Translations under genes and position numbers: made by a program
From: Vallitaleaceae bacterium
Lineage (GTDB): Bacteria; Bacillota; Clostridia; Lachnospirales; Vallitaleaceae
Direction: 5' to 3'
NCBI GenBank assembly: GCA_029935405.1
Contig: JAOZKH010000016.1
Location: 1,351-35,835 of the forward strand
DNA length: 34,485 bases
Part shown: positions 1 through 8,700 of the stretch, piece by piece
Layout of the letters: every line of letters starts with the position of its first letter
Numbering within the stretch: position 1 is the first letter of the stretch
The notes under the pieces: generated by a model
The model's input: the letters and a program-made list of their open reading frames with translations, nothing else
Databases searched by the model: none
Told to the model about the DNA's origin: nothing

Positions 1-2
1 CT

Positions 3-392
3 AATGATAATGCTGCTAATAATGACGTTGCTAGTGATAACATTAGCGACAGCAATATTCAAGAAAGTCAAAATAACATGAATACTTCCGCTGATGATCA
101 ATCGACTATTTTTGGTGAAGCTACTGGTATTTCCGATGGTTCTTATACCGGTATTGGTGAAGGCTATAATAACTATATTGTCGTTGAAATAACTATTGTT
201 GATCAACTTATCACCAAGATTGAAGTTACCGATCATGAAGATGATTGGAAATGGTTTATCCGAGCTTATAATACTATTTCAAAAACTATTGTAGATGTTC
301 AAAGTACTGATGTAGATGTTGTAAGCGGATCCACTTACTCTTCTCAGGGAATTATTCAAGGTGTTCAAGATGCTTTAAACTCTGCAAGATAA
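3..392 (+). CDS. FMN-binding domain protein, C-terminal part (5' end outside window)
   Basis: The reading frame is open from the first bases of the window, so this is the C-terminal part of a longer protein. The first 25 or so codons encode an Asn/Asp/Ser-rich low-complexity linker. It is followed by a compact domain starting DGSYTGIGEGY and ending with SGSTYSSQGI, which is the FMN_bind (PF04205) pattern. In that family the Thr of the SG(A/S)T motif, here encoded at 333-335, can receive FMN covalently from an ApbE-type flavin transferase. Such domains usually lie outside the membrane in electron-transfer proteins; the N-terminus that would show a signal peptide is missing. A Met at 78 is internal to the open frame and is not a convincing start. 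The domain call is firm; the role of the whole protein is unknown. Confidence 0.8.
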   Translation, partial: NDNAANNDVASDNISDSNIQESQNNMNTSADDQSTIFGEATGISDGSYTGIGEGYNNYIVVEITIVDQLITKIEVTDHEDDWKWFIRAYNTISKTIVDVQSTDVDVVSGSTYSSQGIIQGVQDALNSAR

Positions 393-454
393 GTTAATGA
401 ATTTAATTATTGTTTTTAATCAAATTCCAATGAAATACACCAAATAACTAAAGA

Positions 455-483
455 TTGACTTGCTATTATATATTTAGTAGATA
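455..483 (+). promoter_or_regulatory. Candidate promoter of the DUF1700-DUF4097 pair
   Basis: A good -35 element TTGACT (455-460) is followed after 17 bp by a poor -10, TAGATA (478-483). The spacer and -10 form an imperfect dyad (CTATTA...TAGTAG, 463-480), so a repressor could bind across the promoter. The -10 matches the consensus at only three positions. Confidence 0.35.
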
Positions 484-524
484 AGCCATTAGAGCTTAAT
501 CAATTTCACTAAGGAGGTAAGTCA

Positions 525-1199
525 ATGAGTAAATATGATTATTTACACTCATTATATCAAGAACTTAAAACACTTGATCCAGATAGACGAAATGAAATTA
601 TGCGTGATGTAGAAAACCAATTTAAAGAGGCAGAAAGTAACGAACTTGATGAATTATTTGTAACTAATAGTTTAGGTTCACCAACAGAATATTCCAGACA
701 ATTTACTATGTCAGATCTTGAATTAGCAACAGATCCAATTATTGAACCACAGGATATTCAACCTACGCATTATACTAAGGAAACACCTACAAATAAAATA
801 GTTTATGCAACTCCACAATCTTCCCAAAAATTACAACCTTCAAATCCCCCTATACTAATGCTATTGATTGCATTTGGAACATTACTATTTAATCTTATTA
901 TTGTTCTTGGTCCATTCGTAGCAGTGTGGAGTGTTTTATTATCATTAATCGTAACAGGTTTTGCCTTAAGTATAACAGGTATTACAGTTTTATTTTATGC
1001 TGCATTATCTATGCCAATAGCATTTGCTAGTGTCCCCCTCGTAATTATGAGTCACCCAATGTTACTATATTGTTTTGGATTTTTGTCATTAGGTATTGGC
1101 GGTTTATTATCAATTGCAATGATATATAGCATAATGTTTTGCGGTATAATTACAGCTCGCTATTTTAATTGGAATTTACGCCTAATAAGGGGGTTTTAA
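525..1199 (+). CDS. DUF1700/HAAS-domain membrane protein
   Basis: The 224-residue protein begins with a helical domain (residues 1-60, MSKYDYLHSLYQEL...) typical of the HAAS/DUF1700 family, in which the domain is thought to act in signalling with PadR-type regulators. A polar linker (about 65-105) follows, and the C-terminal half (about 108-213) is hydrophobic with several membrane segments. The ATG is preceded by AAGGAGGT at good spacing. The next gene starts 1 bp after the stop codon, so the two are almost certainly co-transcribed and probably act together at the membrane. In related bacteria a padR gene often precedes this pair; none lies between the FMN-binding gene and this one. Substrate and signal are unknown. 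Confidence 0.75.
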   Translation: MSKYDYLHSLYQELKTLDPDRRNEIMRDVENQFKEAESNELDELFVTNSLGSPTEYSRQFTMSDLELATDPIIEPQDIQPTHYTKETPTNKIVYATPQSSQKLQPSNPPILMLLIAFGTLLFNLIIVLGPFVAVWSVLLSLIVTGFALSITGITVLFYAALSMPIAFASVPLVIMSHPMLLYCFGFLSLGIGGLLSIAMIYSIMFCGIITARYFNWNLRLIRGF

Positions 1200-1200
1200 T

Positions 1201-2172
1201 ATGAAATCATTTAATAAAACAATGAGCTTTTTAGCTGGATTATTTGCAATTATGATTATTTTAAGCATAGCAGTAGCATCCTCATACATAAATCGAAATA
1301 ACTTATCAGGTTCCGATTTATGGGGAAATTCTTCTCATATTCAATTTTCTGATGATTGGGAATTTAATGGATTATTTAGTAGTAATCATAGAAGTAGTGA
1401 ATTTGAAACACTTGTTTTAACTCAAACAGATACCTTTGATCTTAAATCCGAGTTATTTATTTCTTCATCGATTGAAGAAATAACCTTTATTGAAGAAGAT
1501 AGAAATGATATTATGATTGAGTTCTATAGAGAGTATCCTGACACTTCTACATATAATGTAAAATATGAGGTAACCGAAACAATTGATCGTATCAATATTT
1601 CATCAACACTAAGTATTAGGGGATTAATTATTAATAAAGATTATAGTGGAAATATTAAAGTTCACATTCCAACAGATTATCATTTCAACAAAGTTACATT
1701 AGATTCAAGTGCAACTGTTATGAACACAGATAATATATACACAAAAACCGATGTTCTAACCATACTTGCTGATTTTGGAGATATTGATATAAATATTGAT
1801 CAACCAATAGAAACTGTAAGTATCAATTGTGATATGGGCGCTATTAAAATATATACGTCTAAAGCTATTGGAAACCTTGATATAAGCAATGATATCGGTG
1901 ATTTGTTTTTTAATATAGATGCACCTGTCAATAATGCTAATTTTAGTAGTAATCTTGGTCAAATTTCAGGTGAATTTAAGGATGAAGTTGGTCAAGTAAA
2001 TGCTTCTACAGATCTTGGGAACATAGACATTACATTCCATAAAAATGAAAATATGGTTGTGACTATCGATGTTGATTTAGGTGATAAATCTTCAGATTTC
2101 CCAACAACTAATAACTCTAAAGATTTTAGATTTTCATCAGACTTAGGTAGCGTACAAATCCACAAATATTAA
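1201..2172 (+). CDS. DUF4097-type membrane-anchored beta-repeat protein
   Basis: The 323-residue protein has an N-terminal hydrophobic segment (about residues 9-28) that could be an uncleaved signal anchor, followed by an extracytoplasmic region. From about residue 195 the sequence shows a short repeat with an xLG/xFG/xMG turn: DFGDIDI, DMGAIKI, DIGDLFF, NLGQISG, DLGNIDI, DLGDKSS and DLGSVQI. This spacing fits the stacked beta turns of the DUF4097 (adhesin-like) family. It begins 1 bp after the upstream gene, preceded by AAGGGGG, consistent with a two-gene operon. Its function is not known; a cell-surface or envelope-stress role is inferred only from the family and its DUF1700 partner. Confidence 0.75.
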   Translation: MKSFNKTMSFLAGLFAIMIILSIAVASSYINRNNLSGSDLWGNSSHIQFSDDWEFNGLFSSNHRSSEFETLVLTQTDTFDLKSELFISSSIEEITFIEEDRNDIMIEFYREYPDTSTYNVKYEVTETIDRINISSTLSIRGLIINKDYSGNIKVHIPTDYHFNKVTLDSSATVMNTDNIYTKTDVLTILADFGDIDINIDQPIETVSINCDMGAIKIYTSKAIGNLDISNDIGDLFFNIDAPVNNANFSSNLGQISGEFKDEVGQVNASTDLGNIDITFHKNENMVVTIDVDLGDKSSDFPTTNNSKDFRFSSDLGSVQIHKY

Positions 2173-2210
2173 ACCCACATTTCCATTCAATACTTGTTTC
2201 TTATAATATT

Positions 2211-2271
2211 AATCAGTGGTTAGGGTGTCAAAAGTAAGTTTCAAATACTTTTGACACCTTAACCACTGATT
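2211..2271. repeat. Long inverted repeat (26-bp arms) between convergent genes
   Basis: Left arm 2211-2236 and right arm 2246-2271 are complementary over 26 positions with one difference, which is a G-U pair in the plus-strand RNA. The loop is 9 nt. It sits between the stop codons of the DUF4097 gene (+) and hutP (-), so it may end transcription from both sides, but it has no clear U-tract. Its core, GGTTAAGGTGTCAAAAGT on the minus strand, recurs with small changes at 18711-18728 and 14088-14122, which suggests a dispersed repeat element. Confidence 0.75.
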
Positions 2272-2278
2272 GAATAGA

Positions 2279-2719
2279 TTAAATAGATTGAATACCTAAA
2301 CCTATAGCTTCATGTTCAAAACCTCTTCGAGGAGAACCTATAAAACCATACAAAACAACTGCAATCCAATCTCCACCGGAAGATTCGCCAACAGCTAATT
2401 CACCTCTTATTACTGCAAATGATAATCCAGTAGTTCTAAGTACAGAGTCAAGAGCAATATCTCCACGACAATATCCACTAAGCGCTTCACTTACTGCGTG
2501 ATAAAGTGCATGTTCCTCATGATAGTTTTCACGAATCATGTCCTCTCTATAAACAGCAGTTTCAATAGATGCATATATTTTCTTAACATCCATAGTACCA
2601 ACTTGTCCGCGTAAAAGACGATATCCTTCTTCTTCATATTGCTTAATAAGTTGATTACCTGTTTTTTTATCAGACAGTGCCAAAGTTATTGCTATTTTAC
2701 CAATACCTAACTGTTCCAT
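2279..2719 (-). CDS. hutP: HutP, histidine-dependent RNA-binding antiterminator
   Basis: This 146-residue protein matches the Bacillus HutP family (about 148 residues). HutP binds L-histidine and Mg2+, then binds NAG-triplet repeats in the hut leader RNA and prevents a terminator hairpin from forming. The expected metal and histidine residues are visible: H70 and H74 in EEHALYHAVSEAL, H136 in GFEHEAIG, and conserved arginines R85 and R95 (TRG/LRT-like segments). The ATG is preceded by AGAGG. It is the last gene of the histidine operon, 53 bp after fchA, whereas in Bacillus hutP is the first gene. Being inside the operon it controls, it should create positive feedback once histidine is present. 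A matching target lies in the leader at 9461-9477. Confidence 0.92.
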   Translation of the reverse strand: MEQLGIGKIAITLALSDKKTGNQLIKQYEEEGYRLLRGQVGTMDVKKIYASIETAVYREDMIRENYHEEHALYHAVSEALSGYCRGDIALDSVLRTTGLSFAVIRGELAVGESSGGDWIAVVLYGFIGSPRRGFEHEAIGLGIQSI

Positions 2720-2741
2720 ATTATACCTCTATTCAATATAG

Positions 2742-2789
2742 TAGATTGACAATGTATTAGACTGACAATATATTAGACTGACAACATAT
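2742..2789. repeat. Three tandem 16-bp repeats at the fchA-hutP junction
   Basis: The units are TAGATTGACAATGTAT (2742-2757), TAGACTGACAATATAT (2758-2773) and TAGACTGACAACATAT (2774-2789). The third unit encodes the last codons and part of the stop of fchA; the first two are intergenic, so copy-number change would alter the fchA end and the spacing to hutP. No function is evident. Confidence 0.85.
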
Positions 2790-3396
2790 TAAAAGCAGCT
2801 AAGGTTTCAGCTTCTATTGATAATGCAGTCTTTATTACTTCACTAATTTTTTCTTCCATGTCTTTAACAAAACTTTCATCTTTGATTGAATCAATATTTA
2901 CTTTCACATTTAGACAAGCAGACAGTACTGCTGTTCTTGATAACATAACTGCTACTAAGCCATCAGTTCTTGCATTTTTATTTCCTTTTTTCACAACAAC
3001 TGCTGCTAGTTTTTCAACTTCTAATGATTTTTTTGCCGCTTCAAAAGGTGTTATACTAGCTGCTTTTAATCCTTCTTGTATGGCTTTTGATCTTAATACC
3101 TTATCTTTATCTGTTGTTTTTGGCATAGAAAAAGCTTTCATAACAAGATTAAAGGCATCACTATCTTTTTCAATATCTTCAAGTAAGCTTTTTCGAAGTT
3201 CACTTGCTTTTGCTGCTATATCTACCATTTCATCGTTTACTTCAATATATTTTTTCTTACCTATTGTTATGTTTGCAACCATTTCAGCTAATGCGCCACT
3301 TAAACTTCCACATGCAGCAGCAACGCTTCCTCCACCTGGAACCGGCTCTTTAGATGCTGTTAAATTTCCAAATTCTTCTATTGATAATTTTTTCAT
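2773..3396 (-). CDS. fchA: Formimidoyltetrahydrofolate cyclodeaminase
   Basis: The 207-residue protein belongs to the FTCD cyclodeaminase family. It converts 5-formimino-tetrahydrofolate to 5,10-methenyl-tetrahydrofolate and ammonia in the cytoplasm. The N-terminal PVPGGGSVAAACGSLSGALAEM segment (shown by PGGGS at about residues 20-24) is the family hallmark, and the remainder is all-helical as expected. In animals this domain is fused to the formimidoyltransferase; here it is a separate gene, two genes downstream of ftcD in the same operon. The start ATG follows a GAGG ribosome-binding site. The C-terminal codons are made of the 16-bp tandem repeat at 2742-2789. The upstream 111-bp gap (3397-3507) is a purine-rich tract on the coding strand. 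Confidence 0.92.
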   Translation of the reverse strand: MKKLSIEEFGNLTASKEPVPGGGSVAAACGSLSGALAEMVANITIGKKKYIEVNDEMVDIAAKASELRKSLLEDIEKDSDAFNLVMKAFSMPKTTDKDKVLRSKAIQEGLKAASITPFEAAKKSLEVEKLAAVVVKKGNKNARTDGLVAVMLSRTAVLSACLNVKVNIDSIKDESFVKDMEEKISEVIKTALSIEAETLAAFNMLSV

Positions 3397-3507
3397 TTGT
3401 ATACCTCGTTAAGTTTATTTTATTAATATATATTATTTAATTAACTATCTGTCTTTTTATTTATCTTTTTTTTTATCTTTCTATCTTCTTATTTACTTAT
3501 CTGCATA
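3397..3507 (-). other. Purine-rich hutI-fchA intergenic tract
   Basis: On the coding (minus) strand this 111-bp gap is made largely of A and G with repeated GATA/AGATA words. I see no hairpin, promoter or ORF in it. It may simply be an unstructured spacer that keeps the fchA ribosome-binding site open. Confidence 0.5.
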
Positions 3508-4773
3508 TTACTTGCTTATCCACACAATTTTGCCATTTTTTATAACTTGTTCTACAAGATTCATGCCTAAATGATAAGCCATAAAATCAATTGATGGTTT
3601 ATTAAGAATAATCATATCACCTTTCTTACCAATCTCAAGGCTACCTATTTCATTTTGTTTATTAAGAGCACATGCTCCGTTTATTGTAAGAGCTGTAATT
3701 ATTTCTTCAATAGTCATATGCATTTTAAGAGCAGAAAGACTAATAATTAATGGAATTGAATGTGTAGGACAACTTCCTGGATTAAAGTCTGAAGCTAAAG
3801 CCACACTACAACCACTATCTATCATTTTTCTTGCCTTAGCAAATGGTTCATCTAAACTAAATGCTGTTGCTGGTAATAATGTTGCTATTGTGTCACTATC
3901 TGCTAAATCCTTTATTCCTTGATCAGATACTGCCAAAAGATGATCTGCACTTGTTGCACCTACTTGTACCGCTAGTTCACTTCCTCCTAGCGATACAATT
4001 TCATCTGCATGTATTTTGCACTTAAGTCCTAATTTTTTAGCCTTTAGAAGATAGTATTTAGATTCTTCAACACTAAACACACCTTTTTCACAAAAAATAT
4101 CAGCAAATTCAGCAAGATTTTCTTCTAATACAATCGGCAGCACTTCGTTAATAATAAAATCTATATATTCTTTACCTCGACCTTTATAATCACTAGGCAC
4201 TGAGTGTGGCCCCAAAAATGTAGAAACAATATCAACCACATGTTCTTTATTTAATTCTTGCATAACCTTTAACTGTTTTAACTCAGTATCTTTATCAAGA
4301 CCATAACCGCTTTTACCTTCAACTGTTGTTACACCCATACTAAGCATATGATTAAGTCTATTCATTCCTACATGATATAGCTCATCAAATTCTGCTTTTC
4401 TTGTCATATTAACACTACTAAAAATTCCTCCACCGGCTTTTAGAATATCCATATAACTTTCACCAGCAAGACGCATTTTAAATTCTTGTTCTCTATATCC
4501 ACCAAAAACAAAATGTGTATGAGAATCAATAAAACCTGGTAATACAGTTTTGCCTGAGCAGTCAATAATCTTAGTTGTTACTCCATTATTATTATTTAGA
4601 ACAATATCTTCACTTAAGTCATTCATCGTTCCAACATATGTGATAATACTATCTTCTATAATAACACATCCGTTGGTAATAATATTAAGTTCCATCATAA
4701 GCTTGCCACGCTTTGGTGCCGTCCCAGAAACTGGCACTAATTGTTCTATATTAATTAACGCTAATCTACTCAT
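3508..4773 (-). CDS. hutI: Imidazolonepropionase
   Basis: HutI hydrolyses 4-imidazolone-5-propionate to N-formimino-L-glutamate, the third step of histidine breakdown. The metal-binding SHTHFVFGG motif of the amidohydrolase fold, the later HADE segment (KIHADEIVSLGGSELA) and the SDFNPGSCPT segment near the C-terminus all match the family. I place the start at the ATG at 4771-4773 (protein MSRLALINIEQL..., 421 residues) and not at the first in-frame Met at 4839: the family begins here, and the extra 22 residues would be read from inside ftcD. The gene overlaps the ftcD end by 8 bp, so translation is probably coupled; a weak AGG lies upstream. The last codons happen to contain a perfect DnaA-box 9-mer. 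Confidence 0.93.
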   Translation of the reverse strand: MSRLALINIEQLVPVSGTAPKRGKLMMELNIITNGCVIIEDSIITYVGTMNDLSEDIVLNNNNGVTTKIIDCSGKTVLPGFIDSHTHFVFGGYREQEFKMRLAGESYMDILKAGGGIFSSVNMTRKAEFDELYHVGMNRLNHMLSMGVTTVEGKSGYGLDKDTELKQLKVMQELNKEHVVDIVSTFLGPHSVPSDYKGRGKEYIDFIINEVLPIVLEENLAEFADIFCEKGVFSVEESKYYLLKAKKLGLKCKIHADEIVSLGGSELAVQVGATSADHLLAVSDQGIKDLADSDTIATLLPATAFSLDEPFAKARKMIDSGCSVALASDFNPGSCPTHSIPLIISLSALKMHMTIEEIITALTINGACALNKQNEIGSLEIGKKGDMIILNKPSIDFMAYHLGMNLVEQVIKNGKIVWISK

Positions 4774-5665
4774 TAAGTAACCTATATTCAAGAACTTGAT
4801 TAATAGAAAAATTTTCAAGTCCAAGATAATACTGAGCACTATCTACTAAAGCCTCTAGTGGAACTAATCCAATAACTTCACTCCCAAGTACATTGACACC
4901 ATAGCGCTTGCACTCCATCTTAACTGTTTCAAGCACACGATATATTGCTGTTTTTGAGTAATCAGTTAAATTCATAGATACTTCTACGATTCCACGTTCT
5001 TCAAGTTCAACACCCATCGCTTTACAGTATCTAAAACCACCATTCATATGGCGAATTTGTTTACCAATTTTAGTTGCTATTTCTAAATTATCTGTATCCA
5101 ACTTAATATTATAAGCTATTAATGGCATTCTAGCACCGATTGCTGTTACTCCACCTGTTGCATGAATAGTTTTTGGTCCAAAGTCAGGTATCCACTGCTC
5201 ATCTTCCATTTTTTTTGCCATTCCTTCAAACTGTCCTTTACGAACTTTTGCAAGATTAACTCTATGAGTTTGAGTTGCTGACTTTTCATATAAGAAGAAA
5301 GGGTATTCATACTTAGCACTAGCTTCTTTAGCAACTTCTTTAGCAAGTTCATCTGCTTCTTCAATCGTCATATTCTTAATAGGAATAAATGGAATAACAT
5401 CGACACAACCCATACGTGGATGTTGACCTTCATGTTTAGTCATATCAATATTTTTAATAGCAAGTCCAATAGCTTCTACTATTGCTTCTTTCATTGCTTT
5501 TGGCTCACCAATAACAGTTACAACACTTCTATTATGGTCTTCATCAGAACTATAATCAAGAAGTTTTACTCCCTTTTTACCTCGAAATGCATCAATGATT
5601 TTTTCAAGGTTTTTAAGATCACGACCTTCACTAAAATTTGGCACACATTCAACTATTTTATTCAT
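4766..5665 (-). CDS. ftcD: Glutamate formimidoyltransferase
   Basis: FtcD transfers the formimino group of N-formimino-L-glutamate to tetrahydrofolate and releases glutamate. The 299-residue protein starts MNKIVECVPNFSEGRD, the typical N-terminus of the formimidoyltransferase family, and contains the HPRMGCVDVIPFIPI segment (the folate-site region) and the ATGGVTAIGARMPLIAYN segment. Its length fits the stand-alone transferase without the cyclodeaminase domain, which is supplied by fchA downstream. The ATG follows AGGAGAG. There is no formiminoglutamase (hutG-type) or deiminase gene in the cluster, so this folate route is the apparent exit of the pathway here. The start of hutI overlaps its last codons. 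Confidence 0.94.
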   Translation of the reverse strand: MNKIVECVPNFSEGRDLKNLEKIIDAFRGKKGVKLLDYSSDEDHNRSVVTVIGEPKAMKEAIVEAIGLAIKNIDMTKHEGQHPRMGCVDVIPFIPIKNMTIEEADELAKEVAKEASAKYEYPFFLYEKSATQTHRVNLAKVRKGQFEGMAKKMEDEQWIPDFGPKTIHATGGVTAIGARMPLIAYNIKLDTDNLEIATKIGKQIRHMNGGFRYCKAMGVELEERGIVEVSMNLTDYSKTAIYRVLETVKMECKRYGVNVLGSEVIGLVPLEALVDSAQYYLGLENFSINQVLEYRLLNE

Positions 5666-5740
5666 TTTTTCTCTCCTATACTTATTCCAAATTTATCGAT
5701 TACATTGTGAATTTTATTAAACATTTCATGAGTTTATTAA

Positions 5741-8700
5741 TTATTTTGTGAGTTTATCAATTAACTTGTTACTTGCAACAAATGGTATCGTAATATGATT
5801 ATCTTTACCATATTCACGATTGTATTGCTCAACCGTTTCCATAGCATGTTCATTACGAGCCCAGTTTCTTCTTGCAACACCTACCATTGTATCCCATGGA
5901 ACGCTTGAAAGCAATATTTCATCTACTCTTTCGCTACCGTCAAGAACCATACCAAAACCACCATTAATTGCTTTTCCAATTCCAACACCTCCACCATTAT
6001 GAAGCGCTACTAAACTCATACCTCTTGCTGCATTTCCTGCAAAACATTGTATTGCCATATCAGCTGTAACATTACTACCGTCTTTAATATTAGATGTTTC
6101 TCTAAAAGTTGAATCCGTACCACCTGTATCATGATGATCTCGACCTAACATAATAGTTCCCACAACACCGTTACGTACCATTTCATTAAATTTAAGTGCA
6201 ATATCACGACGACCAATTGCATCTTGATATAATATTCTCGCCTTCGTTCCTACAACTAATTGATTCTTTTTTGCATCACGAATCCATATCCAATTATCTC
6301 TATCTTGACCACGACGATTAGGATCAATAACATCCATTGCCGCCTGATCTGTTTTATCAAGATCTTCCTCTTTGCCACTTAAGCATACCCATCTAAAAGG
6401 TCCATATCCATAATCAAATAACATAGGTCCCATTATATCTTCTACATATGATGGAAAAATAAAACCTTCACTTGTATCATTACCATTTTTTGCAATATCT
6501 GTTGCGCCTGCATCAAAAACAGCTTTCATAAATGCGTTTCCGTAATCAAAGAAATAAGTACCCATCTCAGATAACTTTTTAATCATCTCAAAGTGATGTT
6601 TAAGTGATTTATTAACTAATTTTCTAAAATATTCTTTATCTTCACGAAGTAATCTCGTTCTTTCATCAAAGTCTATTCCTTGAGGACAATAACCTCCATC
6701 ATATGGAACATGACAAGATGTTTGATCAGATAATAAGTCAATATGAATATTCTTATCAACTGCATATTCAAGAAGATCAATAATATTACCATGATAAGCT
6801 ATTGCAATAGTTTTTTTAGCCTCTTTATACTCTTTTGCTAGTGCAAATATTTCCTTTAAATCTGTAGATACTTTTGTTATCCATCCTTGTTTAATTCTTG
6901 TTTCAATTCTTGAATAATCTACTTCTGCAACAATTCCTACTCCACCAGCTATTTCTATAGCTTTTGGTTGTGCTCCACTCATACCTCCAAGTCCTGATGT
7001 TACAAATAAGTATCCTGAAAGATCTTCTGTATCACCAATTCCAAGTTTAAGCCTTCCTGCATTAACAAGTGTATTAAAGGTACCATGTACAATTCCTTGA
7101 GGCCCTATATACATAAAACCACCTGCTGTCATCTGACCATAACTTGAAACGCCCATTGCACAGGCTTTTGACCAATCAGTAGGATTATCAAACATGCCAA
7201 TCATAAGTCCATTAGTTACAATTACTCTAGGACTTCTCTTATGAGACTTAAATAATCCTAATGGATGCCCTGATGAAATAACTAATGTTTGCTCATCTGT
7301 TAATTGTTCTAGATACTTTTTGATTAATCTATACTGCATCCAATTTTGACAAACTTGTCCTGTTTCACCATATGTAACCAATTCATACGGATACAGGGAA
7401 ATATCAAAATCTAAATTATTATCAATCATAACTTGAATTGCTTTGCCTTCCGTACAATTTCCTTTATATTCTTCTATAGGTTTTCCATAGATATGTCCCT
7501 CTGGCCTAAACCTATAACCGTATATACGACCTTTAGTCATTAACTCTTCAAGAAACTCTGGTGCCACCTGGTCATGTAAATTTTTTGGAATATAACGAAG
7601 AGAATTTTTAAGTGCTAACTTAATCTCTCTTTCATTAAGTAATAATTCTCTCTTTGGCGCTCTTCTATATTGTGAATCAATTTCAGGCATTTTTGGTAAT
7701 GTATTATCTAATTTAATAATTACATTATCAGTATCTTTATCTATATTAATTTCTTTTTCTTTGTCTATGTCATATATTAGTGTTGTTAATTTTTCACTTG
7801 TTATTAGTGTTTCACATGAATTAATATCATCATACATTTCTCTATCAGCAGTTAAAATAGGAACTACGCTTCTAATCATTGTATATGCACCTTTTGTAAC
7901 TTTACCAAGGGCTTTTTTCTTGACTTTTTGTGTGTCTTCACTACTATATATATCTTCACTCTTATTTGAAGTATTTACAGAAAGTTGACTTTGCTGTTCT
8001 CTTCTAAGATCTATCGCTTGTGTTGCACACATTAATTCCATAGAAATAACACGTCTTACATTTTTAAGAATCTCTCTAGCTTTTCTTGCTCCAATAGTAC
8101 CCATTGATACGTGGTCTTCTTGGTTTGCTGAAGAAGGAATACTATCTACACTTGCTGGATGTGATAATATTTTATTTTCTGATACTAATGCTGCCGCTGA
8201 ATACTGGACAATCATAAATCCAGAATTAAGACCACCTTCTTTTACTAAAAACCCTGGTAAACCACTTAGAGCTGGATTAACTAAACGCTCAATTCTTCTC
8301 TCTGAAATACTAGCAAGTTCTGAAAGTGCAATTCCCATAAAGTCAAATGCTAATGCTACTGGTTGACCATGGAAGTTACCACTTGAAATACCTTCCTTAG
8401 TATCGCTAAAAATAATTGGATTGTCAGTTACAGAATTCATCTCTATTTCTACTTTTTCTTTAACAAAATTAATTGCATCACGACTAGCTCCATGTACCTG
8501 TGGTGTACATCGAATAGAATATGCATCTTGTACTTTTACTTCACCTTGAACCGTTGTCATTTCGCTACCTTTTAGCATATTTAAAATATTAAGTGCAGAT
8601 TTCATTTGGCCATCATGTGGTCTTACCTCATGAATTCTTGGGTCAAGCGCTGTCGTTATTCCAAGTAATGCTTCATATGTCATAGAAGCACTTAAATCGG

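Noticed and set aside
2858-3412. 184-codon plus-strand ORF opposite fchA
   Set aside because: It mirrors the well-supported fchA frame, has no ribosome-binding site and no recognisable domain; an antisense shadow.
3516-3524. Perfect DnaA box TTATCCACA in the last codons of hutI
   Set aside because: A single copy inside coding sequence, about 22 kb from the origin; one such 9-mer is roughly what chance gives in a window of this size and composition.
4774-4839. 22-residue N-terminal extension of hutI
   Set aside because: It would be read from inside ftcD, lacks family similarity, and the internal ATG at 4773 fits the HutI N-terminus.
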